Positions 53,745 to 63,463 of a stretch of 64,000 bases of DNA are shown here, one piece after another (position 1 is the stretch's first letter; the number at the start of each line of letters is the position of its first letter). Below the pieces are notes generated by a model, which did not search any database, was not told where the DNA came from, and saw only the letters and a list, made by a program, of their open reading frames with translations. Source of the DNA: Croceicoccus mobilis (GTDB lineage: Bacteria; Pseudomonadota; Alphaproteobacteria; Sphingomonadales; Sphingomonadaceae); contig NZ_LYWZ01000022.1 of NCBI RefSeq assembly GCF_001661965.1, forward strand, positions 744,001 through 808,000, in the 5' to 3' direction. Made by a program: the position numbers and the translations under genes.

Positions 53745-56630
53745 CTAGATGCCCATGTCGAAAGCGCGGGTGCGCTCGCGGGTGAGGGTTGCGGTGAGTT
53801 CGTTGGCGATGCTGCGTTCGGGCTTGGGATCGATGCCGAGTTCGCGCGCCTTGCCGCGCAGCAGGCCTTCGACGTGCGGATCGCGTTCAAGCGTTTTTGC
53901 CAACTCGTTCTGCTTAGCCGACACGCGGGCTGCACCTGCGCGGTCACCTTGCTGCTCAAGCTGCTTGCGTGTCGTGCTCAAACCCTGCCAGTCGCTGACG
54001 AAACGCTCGGATCGCAGCGCCGGATCGGTGCGCACAGCGGCCTCTTGGCTCATGGCGCGCATGGCTTCCTGGCTGCGCCCACCTGCGGCCTCTGCAATCA
54101 GCTCAGGCCGCCGATCCAGCGCCTTGGCGAGATCGACAGCGGCATGGGGCCGGATCGCTTCAAGCGCCTGTCCTGCCTTATCCAGCGCATCCTTCTGGTG
54201 CGGGAGCACGGGCAAGCCCTGGGCCTGCATCGTTCCGATATCGCCAAGCGCACGGGCGTAGCGTTCGACCGCGCGGCGCTGGTCGTTGTGCGTGTTCGCC
54301 TTTGCCGGAAGCGGCTCAAGCTGTCGGGCTTGCGGACGGAAGTTTCCGAAGATGGACTTGGCCCGTTCGGGCACCTGCCGCACCATCTCTATAACCCGCT
54401 CGCGGAAGCTGATGCCACGCAGTTCGGCGAAGGCCTGCTCGGGCTTGTAGTCTCCCGCCATGTCCTTCCCGCGCTCGCGGCTCAGCGTGCGGACAAGTTT
54501 CGACTGGTCGGCAAAGTCATCGCGGCCATAGTGAAGGGCCAACCCGTCGCGATGCCGTGACATGGCGACATAGGCGGAATGGCTGTCCATACCCGGTGTG
54601 GCGAGCACGTGGGCGCGATCCACAGTCATGCCCTGCGCCTTATGGATCGTGGCGGCGTAGCCATGATCGATATGGGCATAATCCTTAGTGTCAAAGATAA
54701 CTTCGCGGCCATCATCGGTGCGCACGCTCATGCTTTGGCCGCTTGCGTTCTCGACCGTGCCCAGCGTTCCGTTTTTGACGCCAAGCCCGCGCTCGTTGCG
54801 CAGGAAAATGATGCGGTCGCCCGAAGCAACTTGCCGGTCGCCGCGTGCCGCCTTGATCGTAGCATCGGCCCCCAGCGCGCCCACTGCACGCATCCTTTCG
54901 CGCGCCATCTGGTTCAGCTCGCGCACCTCGTTATTGGTGTGGGTGAGGATGATACGGCTTTCGTCTGGGCTGTTCTGGCGTTCCCGATTCCACCGCTCGA
55001 TCAGGGCCGTGCGCGCAGCTTCGCGGGTGTCGGCGGCATGGACCATGCCGCGTTCCTCGTAGCTGCGGATTGCCTCGCCCGTGCGACCCGTTGCGAGGTG
55101 CCGGGTCGCGTCCTGCTGCCACGCGGAAAGCTGGCGGCGGACCTCGCTGATCTCGACACCGCCGTGGCGTTCGTGGATCGCCCGGAACGCCGCGCCTGCT
55201 TCGATAGCCTGAAGCTGCTGCTGGTCGCCGACCAGGACAACTTTTGCCCCGGCTTTGGCGGCATGGGAGAGCACGCGCTCCATCTGGCGTGTGCCGACCA
55301 TGCCCGCTTCGTCGATCACGAGCACGTCGCGGGACGTGAGCTGCTCGCGTCCCTTTTCCCACTGATGCTCAAGGCTGGCGATAGTGCGCGATGCGATGCC
55401 GGAGCCATTCTCCAGCCCCTCGGCGGCAATGCCGGACAGGGCTGCGCCTCGCACGGTTAGGCCTGCGCTTTCCCACGCTTCGCGTGCAACGCCCAGCATG
55501 GCGCTCTTGCCGGTCCCGGCGTAGCCAACGACAACCGCAAGACCCTTGCTGTTGGTGACGTGCTCGAAGGCGGATTTCTGCTCGCCGGAGAGAACCAGAC
55601 CACGTTTCGCGGCGCTGGCGAATGCGGCGTTTCGTTGGACATCACTGACGCTGTTTTTCGTGCGCGCGGCCATCATATCAACAGCACGATGCAGGCGCTG
55701 TTCGCTCTCGATCATGGCGCGCGAAGTGAAGCGGTCCTGGCCGCGTCCATCCTTGCCCAGCGCAATCAGTTCGGGCGACGCACGCACGGCATTGTAAACA
55801 GCATCGAACTGCTCTTTGCCGTCGCTATGCCGGTGAACGAAGGCCGCAAGATCGCGCTTGGTGAAGGTCGCCTGCTGGTGCGTAATGGCATCCAGTGCCA
55901 GCGCCGGATTGGTGATGATGCGCTCGCCGTTGCGCCGGGCAATCGCACAGTGTTCCTCGATCCGCTCGGCTTCCAGTCCTCGCCCGCCAATGCGCGAGGC
56001 TGCGGGGCCGATCTTGTCCTGCGGCTCCAGCGCAATGCCCTGCGCCTCCAGGCTGCGATGATCGATCCGCGCGTCGATGTCGCGTTCCGCCAGCGCACGG
56101 TTCACATGATCGGCCCAGCGCTCGCGCCATTGTTCGATCAGCGCGGTCTTGTTCCAGTCGCGAACCTTTGCGCCAAAGCCGTCTTTCGTGACCTCGCGCA
56201 TCGTTAGCATGACATGCGCGTGCGGCTTGGCCTTGCCGTCTTCGCCGATATCCCAATGGACATTGAGATCGGCGATCATGCCTTTCTCGACGAACTCGGC
56301 TTTCACGAACTCGCGCGCCAGCTTGATGTTGTCCTTCTTCGACAACTCGCGTGGCAGCGCGAACTCGACTTCGCGGGATAGCTGGGCATCCTTGCGCTTC
56401 TCGGCAGCTTCGACCGCGTTCCACAAGTTGGCGCGATCCGTGAAGGCCTCTGGCGCGCCTTTAGGCAGCATCACTTCGGAATGAAGAACGCCTGCCTTGT
56501 TGGTGAAATCATGGGTTCTGTCGATGCGCTCATCGTGCAACCGTTCGCCAGCGCGATAGGCCGCAGCCGCAACGGCACTGCGTCCGCTCGACCTTCCGAT
56601 AACCTTTGCGCTGAAGTGAAAGATTGCCAT
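53745..56630 (-). CDS. traA: Ti-type conjugative relaxase TraA (MOBQ relaxase-helicase)
   Basis: 961 residues from ATG 56630. MAIFHFSAKVIGRSSGRSAVAAAAYRAGERL is the MobA/MobL start; the HUH metal site is in KPHAHVMLTMREV (about residue 133). A TraI-type helicase follows with Walker A VVGYAGTGKSAML (about 365), DEAGMVG Walker B and GYAATIHKAQGMTVDRAHV. The C-terminal part is helical. The relaxase nicks oriT and pilots single-stranded DNA. The candidate oriT lies directly upstream. No coupling protein or type IV secretion genes are in the window, so the element is at least mobilisable. Confidence 0.95.
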   Translation of the reverse strand: MAIFHFSAKVIGRSSGRSAVAAAAYRAGERLHDERIDRTHDFTNKAGVLHSEVMLPKGAPEAFTDRANLWNAVEAAEKRKDAQLSREVEFALPRELSKKDNIKLAREFVKAEFVEKGMIADLNVHWDIGEDGKAKPHAHVMLTMREVTKDGFGAKVRDWNKTALIEQWRERWADHVNRALAERDIDARIDHRSLEAQGIALEPQDKIGPAASRIGGRGLEAERIEEHCAIARRNGERIITNPALALDAITHQQATFTKRDLAAFVHRHSDGKEQFDAVYNAVRASPELIALGKDGRGQDRFTSRAMIESEQRLHRAVDMMAARTKNSVSDVQRNAAFASAAKRGLVLSGEQKSAFEHVTNSKGLAVVVGYAGTGKSAMLGVAREAWESAGLTVRGAALSGIAAEGLENGSGIASRTIASLEHQWEKGREQLTSRDVLVIDEAGMVGTRQMERVLSHAAKAGAKVVLVGDQQQLQAIEAGAAFRAIHERHGGVEISEVRRQLSAWQQDATRHLATGRTGEAIRSYEERGMVHAADTREAARTALIERWNRERQNSPDESRIILTHTNNEVRELNQMARERMRAVGALGADATIKAARGDRQVASGDRIIFLRNERGLGVKNGTLGTVENASGQSMSVRTDDGREVIFDTKDYAHIDHGYAATIHKAQGMTVDRAHVLATPGMDSHSAYVAMSRHRDGLALHYGRDDFADQSKLVRTLSRERGKDMAGDYKPEQAFAELRGISFRERVIEMVRQVPERAKSIFGNFRPQARQLEPLPAKANTHNDQRRAVERYARALGDIGTMQAQGLPVLPHQKDALDKAGQALEAIRPHAAVDLAKALDRRPELIAEAAGGRSQEAMRAMSQEAAVRTDPALRSERFVSDWQGLSTTRKQLEQQGDRAGAARVSAKQNELAKTLERDPHVEGLLRGKARELGIDPKPERSIANELTATLTRERTRAFDMGI

Positions 56631-56659
56631 GTCGGCAATCCAGTTACACTCCAAACGCC

Positions 56660-56687
56660 ACGTCGGCACGACGTATAAGCGCGCCCT
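56660..56687. other. Candidate oriT / nic region
   Basis: A 6-bp inverted repeat ACGTCG-GCA-CGACGT (56660-56674) is followed immediately by ATAAGCGCGCCCT (56675-56687). This resembles the Ti-plasmid/RSF1010-type nic core (ATAA-N2-GCGCCCT; TAAGTGCGCCCT). It lies in the divergent gap between traA and the small tra gene, the standard place for oriT. Confidence 0.65.
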
Positions 56688-56803
56688 CTCATGATAAAAT
56701 CCTGATCGGGACTAGGCGGTTTCACACTGTCCCGGCGACCTTACTGCATTGGATTACAGGCAAGATTATCATGGCTCCATCACACCAACGATGGAGACAA
56801 CCC

Positions 56804-57109
56804 ATGCGCAAACCCCGAGATTTTGATTCGGAACTGAAGGCACTTGCCGACAAGGCCAAGCAATTGAAGGAACGCCGCGTGCGCGACCTCGGCGCGCTGG
56901 TCATGGCAACCGGAGCCGACACGCTCGATGCCGAAACCCTTGCAGGCGCACTGCTTGATGCTGCTGCCAACTCCGACAAGGCAATCGGGGAGGGCTGGCG
57001 CAAGCGCGGCGCGGCATTCTTTCAGGGCAAGTCACGCGACACTTCGAGCGGACCTCGCCAGCAGCCGGAAGGCACTCTCCCGCTCGATGGCGGCGCGGCA
57101 CCGGCTTGA
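56804..57109 (+). CDS. Small conjugal transfer protein (TraC/TraD-like)
   Basis: 101 residues from ATG 56804 with GGAGA upstream. MRKPRDFDSELKALADKAKQLKERRVRDLGALVMATGADTLDAETLAGALLDAA...WRKRGAAFFQ fits the small TraC/TraD proteins encoded opposite traA on sphingomonad and rhizobial mobilisable elements; these are helical DNA-processing helpers at oriT. Divergent from traA. Overlaps the next gene. Confidence 0.8.
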   Translation: MRKPRDFDSELKALADKAKQLKERRVRDLGALVMATGADTLDAETLAGALLDAAANSDKAIGEGWRKRGAAFFQGKSRDTSSGPRQQPEGTLPLDGGAAPA

Positions 57110-57365
57110 AGCGGCGAAGGCAAGAACCGACATGCGCGAGTGGCAGGTCAAACGTCGTGAGCGGACTCGGCAACTGATCGAGCTTGGCGGCCTGGTCGCC
57201 AAGGCCGATCTGGTCGACCTTACCGACGATGACCGCGCCGCGCTCTACGGCGCTTTCCTCACCGTCGCCGCTAAGCTGCGCGGGCCTGACGGCGCGCAGG
57301 CGCTGCTGCTATTCCGGCGCAAGGGAAAGCGGGCGTTCGAGGCGGAGCAATCGAATGATGGATAG
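57087..57365 (+). CDS. traD: Conjugal transfer protein TraD family
   Basis: 92 residues from ATG 57087, or 77 from ATG 57132 (MREWQVKRRERTRQLIELGG, the usual family start). RERTRQLIELGGLVAKADLVDLTDDDRAALYGAFLTVAAKL matches the small TraD family of Ti-type systems, distinct from the large coupling protein of the same name. A relaxosome accessory role is likely. Converges on the helicase gene with a 28-nt gap. Confidence 0.82.
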   Translation: MAARHRLEAAKARTDMREWQVKRRERTRQLIELGGLVAKADLVDLTDDDRAALYGAFLTVAAKLRGPDGAQALLLFRRKGKRAFEAEQSNDG

Positions 57366-57393
57366 CAGCGCGGTCCGAACGGCAATTGGCACG

Positions 57394-59568
57394 CTAATCG
57401 CGTCCTAAAATTGCGTGGGTCAACTCTGCCAATCCGCTAGCATCTAGATGAGCGGACAAAGCATCTTTCTGCAGCAATTCCTCTGTCAGATGCGGATGGA
57501 ATTTCTCGAACAACAAGTTCGGCGAATGCGCAAATAGGTCCACCTCTTTGCCATCTGCGAGAGCAGAAAGTGCGTCGATCAACTCCGGACTCTCGTCCTT
57601 ACCGAACACTTCGAGAAACCCGTCGTGTGTCTGCACGGTAAAGCCGCTCGCCCGAAGGGCGAGTGCCAAGGTCGTTGTCCGAACGGAACCCGTTTTCGTC
57701 GCTATGACAGCAGCGTTGTCGCTGAGCTGGGCAATCGTTCCGGGGTCAAATAGTAGTTGGCCGTAATTGCTGCGTGCCTCGTCGAGTAGCTCCAGCGCAG
57801 TCGCATCAAGGTAGATCGGGCGCTTTTGTCCCTCCAGAACATCGAACATACGCTGGATCACCCGGTCATGGATGTTGCCAGGGTCGCCCCCAAAGATGGG
57901 CGGCACTCCGGCTTTCGCCGGTGCAACCAGGATGACACGATCCCGGGCGAGAACTTCCTGCACCAGCCAGCGCCTGCCCGAAAAAATGAGAAGCATTCCC
58001 GGCGCGATCATGTTGTCGATGGGAAGTGTCCCAAGCTCCTTACCGCCGGAAATCAGCCGGTATTCCTCGGGTGTCTGAAATACGGCGTAGAAGCTATAGT
58101 GCTCGACCAACTTTTCGCCATTGGCACCAAGCAACAGAAGGCCATCGCTGGCTTGCTCAATGAGCGCGACCTCAGGTTGCCCGAGTGCTCGCAAAACATC
58201 CAGGAACAACTGGGTATCGACCTGGCGGAATGGTCCGATCTGGCAGAGAATCCCGTAGAGTTGCTGCGCACGTATTCCGCCTCGCTCGGCGATCACTGAG
58301 AGGATTTGGTGAACGAGGGTCGAAAGGTGAAGGGCCTCGCGTTGCGGCGGTTCACACCAGCCTTCCAAAAGCAATTCGATCATCGCTATGGCCCGCACCA
58401 TCCCAAGGCGAAGACGGTCCGAGAAATTGCTCGTCGGCGTAAGCTTCGCCTCGACTGCGTATTGTCGAAGGATGGCTGGCTTGCCCGGTCGCCGCCCTGA
58501 TCGGCCAAGCCTTTGCCTGAGCGATGCTACGCTGAACGGTGCGCCAATCTGGCCGACACAGGTCACATCGCCAATATCAATTCCCAGTTCCAGCGTGGAA
58601 GTGCAGATGGCAGTTGTCGGCGCAGTACCATCTTTCAGGCGACGTTCGACGAAGTCTCGATGCTCGCGCGATAGGCTGGCGTGGTGTGGGTAAAACTCCT
58701 GCGGCAGGTGTTCCTTTTCGCAAAGTGCGCGTAACCGATCTGAGTAGATTTCAACTGCCTGACGCGCACCGCCAAAGACAAGATTGTCGCTGCCTCTCAG
58801 ATTTTCGAATAGATGCTGCGCAATGGCATCCGTCGCCGAAGGGCCTTCATCGTCCTTGTCGCCAGCAACGTAGCCATGGAGCTGGAGCTGCAATTCGGCT
58901 GATCCGCCCTCGGCAATGACCTGTTCGACTTCACTTGGGCTGTCAGGACGAAGATAAGCCTTCGCCAGCTCCATATCTCCGAGTGTGGCCGACAAACCAA
59001 CCCGGCGAATAGGTCTCTTTAGAGCAATTTCGAGGCGCGTGAGAAGCGAACGCATCTGGATGCCGCGCTCACTGTCGAGGACCGAATGCAATTCATCGAG
59101 AATGACTGCGCGCGTTGCGCCAAACAGCCTCGGAATCTCCAATCCGCGTCGAATGAATAGCGCTTCAAGAGACTCCGGGGTGATTAGCAACACGCCCCTC
59201 GGTCGCTTGGTAGCCTTAGCCTTCACCGATGACGAAACGTCGCCATGCCACGGCGTGATAGGCAAGTCTGTATCGCGACAAATTTCTTCAAGTCGCCGCG
59301 CCTGATCGGTGATAAGCGCCTTCAGCGGTGCGACATACAGAACATCAAATCCGGAGTCCTCACAGGGTTCATCGAGCACCTGGGACAGTAGTGGGAGAAA
59401 TGCGGCTTCAGTCTTACCTCCGGCGGTGCTGGCCGCGACAATCAGGTCACGATTGCCGTCCATAAGCACGTGAGTTGCGCGCGCCTGAATATCGCGCAAT
59501 TCCTTCCAGCCTTGCTGACGTGTCCATTTCTGGATTGGTCGAGCCAGCTTGTCGAATGCCGCGCTCAC
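57394..59568 (-). CDS. sngC: Shango SngC-like DEAD/DEAH (Lhr-type) helicase
   Basis: 724 residues. Superfamily 2 motifs are intact: Walker A AASTAGGKT (45-53), motif II DELH (158-161), SAT (193-195), ICTSTLELGIDIGD (320-333) and motif VI RQRLGRSGRR (351-360). The C-terminal half has an Lhr-like layout with a MIAPGMLLIFSGRRWLVQEV block. It overlaps the upstream ATPase gene by 4 nt (ATGA). Helicase, DUF2791 ATPase and TerB protein together match the Shango anti-phage system, where the helicase is SngC. It is also related to BrxHI of BREX, but pglX and pglZ are absent. Confidence 0.82.
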   Translation of the reverse strand: MSAAFDKLARPIQKWTRQQGWKELRDIQARATHVLMDGNRDLIVAASTAGGKTEAAFLPLLSQVLDEPCEDSGFDVLYVAPLKALITDQARRLEEICRDTDLPITPWHGDVSSSVKAKATKRPRGVLLITPESLEALFIRRGLEIPRLFGATRAVILDELHSVLDSERGIQMRSLLTRLEIALKRPIRRVGLSATLGDMELAKAYLRPDSPSEVEQVIAEGGSAELQLQLHGYVAGDKDDEGPSATDAIAQHLFENLRGSDNLVFGGARQAVEIYSDRLRALCEKEHLPQEFYPHHASLSREHRDFVERRLKDGTAPTTAICTSTLELGIDIGDVTCVGQIGAPFSVASLRQRLGRSGRRPGKPAILRQYAVEAKLTPTSNFSDRLRLGMVRAIAMIELLLEGWCEPPQREALHLSTLVHQILSVIAERGGIRAQQLYGILCQIGPFRQVDTQLFLDVLRALGQPEVALIEQASDGLLLLGANGEKLVEHYSFYAVFQTPEEYRLISGGKELGTLPIDNMIAPGMLLIFSGRRWLVQEVLARDRVILVAPAKAGVPPIFGGDPGNIHDRVIQRMFDVLEGQKRPIYLDATALELLDEARSNYGQLLFDPGTIAQLSDNAAVIATKTGSVRTTTLALALRASGFTVQTHDGFLEVFGKDESPELIDALSALADGKEVDLFAHSPNLLFEKFHPHLTEELLQKDALSAHLDASGLAELTHAILGRD

Positions 59569-60869
59569 AGTCGGAAGCTGGCTAGCTCGTCGCTCTCGGG
59601 AACAGCGCCAACGCTCTCATCCACGTCGCTCATGTCGTCACCAGAATCCTCCGCCACGTCGAGTTCTTCGATGAGGTCCGACCATTCGACGCCGGGGTTT
59701 TGTTCGAGCACCGCCAGAAGATTCACGAATGCCGTGACCGTGTTCCGGGGGGTTCTGAAATAGGCCTCCCCGATCCTGTCCGAACAGTGTGCCATAAACG
59801 CTTCCAAGGCGTTGTCTGGCAGGATTGCTTCATCGCCCTGCATAACGGCGCGAATGTTGGCCAGAAGCACGAACAAATCTTCGGGCGTAAGGCTGGCTAG
59901 TCGAATGACCGGCCCGGAGAGATCGACCAGTCCCTCACGCGCAAAGGTGTTCTCTGCGAGGCGAGATTGGAGGGCCTCATAGCTGTAGAGGCCGCGCCTC
60001 GTATTCATGAGGAATTCCGGCGTTCCTCCCATGAGGAACCCAAGGTTCTCCGCGCTTCCTTGCAGAACGTCGTTCAGGATGCGCAGGATTTGCTCATAGT
60101 TGGCATTGCGGGCTTGCGATGAAGTCAGCTTGTAAAGGTTGACCATCTCGTCAAGGCCAACGAGCAGGCCCTTGTAGCCCGCTTCACAAACAAATGCCGA
60201 CATCAGTTTGAGGTGATCGTAGACGCTGGCGTCATTGACGATTGTGCGAACACCCAGAGCCTTGCGAGCATCGGTTTTCGTAGCAAATTCGCCGCGCAGC
60301 CATCGGATCGCTGCCGATTTCAGCTCTTCATCGCCGGTTTCGTGCCCCTCCCAATACCGGCGGATCACCTGCGCGAAGTCGAAACCTCCGGTCAGTTCCT
60401 CGAAATGGGCAAGGCGCTGGCGAATGATGTCATCTGTCGATTGTTCTTGCGCCTCGGCATCGTGCTGGGCCTGGCTGACAAAGCGTTCGACCACATTCGA
60501 CAATGCACCACCATCTGGCTTGGTCCGGGTGGCAAGATTTCGCGCCATCTCCGCGTAGAGGCCCCGTGCTTGCCCGCCGGTCGCGTGGATGCGTCGATCC
60601 GGGGCAAGGTCGGCAAACATGACGACCAGTCCCTTTTCGAGCGCCACAAGCCGGATCAGGTTCATGAAGAAGGTCTTGCCGGAGCCATACTCGCCGATGA
60701 TGAAACGAATGGCTGAACCGCCATCGGCGATCCGGTCCATGTCCTTGACGAGTTCTTCGATCTCACGCGCTCGTCCGACCTGGATGTGCCGAAGTCCCAA
60801 TTTGGGAACAACCCCCGCGCGTAGCGCCTGAACAATAGCGTCGCGTTCGCGCGGCTTCAGTCTCGACAT
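59565..60869 (-). CDS. sngB: Shango SngB-like ATPase (DUF2791/BrxD-related)
   Basis: 434 residues. Walker A IIGEYGSGKTFFMNLI (GSGKT about 62-66) and Walker B GLLVGLDEMVNL (about 236-245) are those of the BrxD-type P-loop ATPases; RIHATGGQARGLYAEMARNLA is also typical. An acidic tail (EELDVAEDSGDDMSDVDESVG) ends the protein. It pairs with the helicase (ATGA overlap) and follows the TerB gene by 3 nt, so the three proteins are made together. Confidence 0.85.
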   Translation of the reverse strand: MSRLKPRERDAIVQALRAGVVPKLGLRHIQVGRAREIEELVKDMDRIADGGSAIRFIIGEYGSGKTFFMNLIRLVALEKGLVVMFADLAPDRRIHATGGQARGLYAEMARNLATRTKPDGGALSNVVERFVSQAQHDAEAQEQSTDDIIRQRLAHFEELTGGFDFAQVIRRYWEGHETGDEELKSAAIRWLRGEFATKTDARKALGVRTIVNDASVYDHLKLMSAFVCEAGYKGLLVGLDEMVNLYKLTSSQARNANYEQILRILNDVLQGSAENLGFLMGGTPEFLMNTRRGLYSYEALQSRLAENTFAREGLVDLSGPVIRLASLTPEDLFVLLANIRAVMQGDEAILPDNALEAFMAHCSDRIGEAYFRTPRNTVTAFVNLLAVLEQNPGVEWSDLIEELDVAEDSGDDMSDVDESVGAVPESDELASFRL

Positions 60870-60872
60870 GAA

Positions 60873-63401
60873 TTAATCCCCCTTTGCCATCTCGGCTCTC
60901 AACGTATCGGCTATGTCCGGCGATACGTCATACCCGTCATATTCATCGAGCAATGCTTCATCGAATTTATCGAAAGCCCACTCATTGACTACCTCAAGCG
61001 CGCCAGAGGGCATGAGCCCTTGCTTACCGACGATCTCGTCAAACTCTTCATCGGTCCAGTGTTCGCGCTCGATTATCTGCTCCACAAGCAACGCGTGCTT
61101 AGGATCGAGGCCAGCCATTGATGATGGAAGAGCATGTGCTGCGGTGACCTCGTCGCTCACGTCTTCGTCGGTCGAAAAAATCTCGCTCAGAACGCTTGAA
61201 ACGCGCTCGGTGTCATTTCGAATAGCGGCAATACGCGCTGCATTGAGCGAAGCGGCTTTGGCTTTCGGCTCGTCCGGTATTCTTTCGCCTGGTGCTTCAG
61301 CTTCGGCGGCTTTGACCCGAACAGGGCCGTCTGGCACGTCGCCAGCATGGAGGTCGGCGTAAACGAGGCCAGCATCGATCCCCAGAGCCTTGTAGATCTT
61401 CTCGATGCAAGCCACTTCTTCAGACTGAATCACGCTGTCAGCGTGCGCTATCGCGACAACTGCCGCGCGCAGGGCTAGATGATGCTCAGCGTCCGCATCT
61501 TTCAGCTTGCTGCGCAGCCATGACATGTCTGGCGGAACATCGAGATACCATTCGAGGTTGGCGTGGAGACGCTTTCTTTCAAGCTCAGTCAGGCCGCCAA
61601 CAGCGTCGATTTTTTCACGGAGTGCTCTGCGTTCGGCTTCAACAATTTTGCTGTCGGCATGTGCGACGAAGGTCGCCAGCGCTAGTTCGAACAATTCGGT
61701 TCGATAGGCCGGGGAGACGTCTTCAAGCTGTTCGACCGGCTCGCCGAGTTCGAAGATCACAACAGGTTCGTCGATCTTCGGTCCGCGCAGCGAGAATCTT
61801 GGGTCTGGAGCCATACCGAATCCGATACGGGCGAGTGCATCCGCTGCGCCAGTCAGGTTCCGCTTGCCGAGCTTCTCCGGCGTTTCTCCTTCTAGGCGCG
61901 AGATCACATCAAGTGCTGGGACCAACCCGCCTGCGGCTACTTGTTCGCGCGCCCAGTCCTTGAGTTCTTCCAACTCTTCTGACGGGAACAGACCCCAAAG
62001 CTCAGCAGGTAACAGCGCCTGTGCTTCAATGCTCCCACGGCCATCTGGATTTCGTCCAAGATATCGGCTGAACTTGTCCAGTTCATCCATAGCCTCATCT
62101 GCGATCTTCTGCGCCTTCTGCACCGGCGACCGCAAATCAGTAACGTCGGGGATTGCCACATCTCCGCCATCTCCCGCCGTGAGATTGACCGAGCAATTGA
62201 ACTCGCTGGATGCAGCACGATAGTCCATTTTCAGAAGCTTGCGAGGCGTTCGAACTTTCAAGCCATCAGGATAAAGCGCGTCGAACTTCAATTTGAAAAG
62301 TGCCTTGAATTCGTCACCGCAACGCTCGGCTGGAGTGCGAAGGCGTCGCTCTGGGTGGCAATGCAGCCAGAGATGCAGCCATTCGGCATCGAAGGCTTTG
62401 CCTTCAGCGATCATGCCGCCGAGCGCGAACTTCAGCGAAAATGGCAAGTCCCAGCTACGGTTCTCAAGGATCGCCTGCTTGAGTGTCGCATCGTCCAAGG
62501 AGATGCCGCCCATCGCCATGATACGCGCGATGTCGAGGAACTCACCGAGATACCTTTGGGCGGAGTAGTTATCGGCGAAAAGAACTTTCAGGCGTTCAAC
62601 CTCTGAAACTATTTCCTGCTTCTCGTCGTCGGGTGGTTGATCGACCAGAAATCTGCGCTCCAGACCATAGAAGAACAGAAACATGTAGCCGGGATTGATC
62701 GTCCCATCTTGGCGACCACCAGCCAGCCAGTCGAGATAGGTGGCCCTGCACACGGCAGGAATGCTCGAGTACCCCGGCCAATATGACATGTTATCGCCAT
62801 TCTTGTCCGACCCGGACCGCGCGACGGATAATGATGGGTCGATATACGCTCGACAACTCTCACCATAGTATGAGGAGCCAATCCGTGGAGGGGTGCCGAC
62901 GTAAACCATCCCATCGATGGTGCGATCTGCAATGGTGACGGATTGCCCTTTGCGCACCCAACCTTGCGGCCTTGCCAGTGGCTTTTCCTTCGGCTTGTTG
63001 GGCTTCGAATGCTGATTTAGAAATTGGTTCGCTTGGCTTTGCCGGGTCTGCTTTTCAGCGGCCCTTCGCTCCGCCGCCGCTTCAAGTTCGGCTCTCGCGT
63101 GCTGCCCGACCCGGATAAGCTCGGCATTATTCTGTCGCGGCTGGTATGCTCCGAGTTGGCTCAGTTGTTCGTCTTCTCTCCCCAGCGGGACAGGGCTATT
63201 TGCGAGTATCTCTCGCTCTGAGATTTTGGTTGCGCGACGCTTTTCGTACCACCAGATGAAAGCAATAGGCGCGAGGAGTGCGAACAATGCTTCAAGCGCA
63301 TCGGGTAAACTGTCTAATGCAATTGCCGCGATTATTACGCAAACAAAGAAAGAGACGACGTAAAGCCCGATAATGCGGATGATTTTCCAGACAATCGACA
63401 T
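60873..63401 (-). CDS. sngA: Shango SngA-like TerB-domain membrane protein
   Basis: 842 residues from ATG 63401 (GTG 63407 possible). Two N-terminal hydrophobic helices (about 8-28 and 34-50) suggest a membrane anchor; a basic Gln/Lys linker follows. Next is a TerB-N-type region (GYSSIPAVCRATYLDWLAGGRQDGTINPGYMFLFFYGLERR, about 215-255). A TerB domain (LATFVAHADSKIVEAERRAL, LRAAVVAIAHADSVIQSEEVACIEKIYKALGID, about 570-680) and a TerB-C-like end with acidic residues complete it. TerB domains bind metal and sit near the membrane in stress and defence modules. First gene of the cassette. Confidence 0.82.
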   Translation of the reverse strand: MSIVWKIIRIIGLYVVSFFVCVIIAAIALDSLPDALEALFALLAPIAFIWWYEKRRATKISEREILANSPVPLGREDEQLSQLGAYQPRQNNAELIRVGQHARAELEAAAERRAAEKQTRQSQANQFLNQHSKPNKPKEKPLARPQGWVRKGQSVTIADRTIDGMVYVGTPPRIGSSYYGESCRAYIDPSLSVARSGSDKNGDNMSYWPGYSSIPAVCRATYLDWLAGGRQDGTINPGYMFLFFYGLERRFLVDQPPDDEKQEIVSEVERLKVLFADNYSAQRYLGEFLDIARIMAMGGISLDDATLKQAILENRSWDLPFSLKFALGGMIAEGKAFDAEWLHLWLHCHPERRLRTPAERCGDEFKALFKLKFDALYPDGLKVRTPRKLLKMDYRAASSEFNCSVNLTAGDGGDVAIPDVTDLRSPVQKAQKIADEAMDELDKFSRYLGRNPDGRGSIEAQALLPAELWGLFPSEELEELKDWAREQVAAGGLVPALDVISRLEGETPEKLGKRNLTGAADALARIGFGMAPDPRFSLRGPKIDEPVVIFELGEPVEQLEDVSPAYRTELFELALATFVAHADSKIVEAERRALREKIDAVGGLTELERKRLHANLEWYLDVPPDMSWLRSKLKDADAEHHLALRAAVVAIAHADSVIQSEEVACIEKIYKALGIDAGLVYADLHAGDVPDGPVRVKAAEAEAPGERIPDEPKAKAASLNAARIAAIRNDTERVSSVLSEIFSTDEDVSDEVTAAHALPSSMAGLDPKHALLVEQIIEREHWTDEEFDEIVGKQGLMPSGALEVVNEWAFDKFDEALLDEYDGYDVSPDIADTLRAEMAKGD

Positions 63402-63463
63402 ACGCACTGCCTGCCATTTTGCGGATGAGAGGTCACGCTGATTTTCGCCAAGCGCATAATCGG

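Noticed and set aside
57394-60869. Calling the ATPase-helicase pair a BREX (BrxD/BrxHI) remnant
   Set aside because: No pglX, pglZ or pglW is present, and the TerB-domain gene directly upstream fits Shango better. More sequence to the right could still change this.
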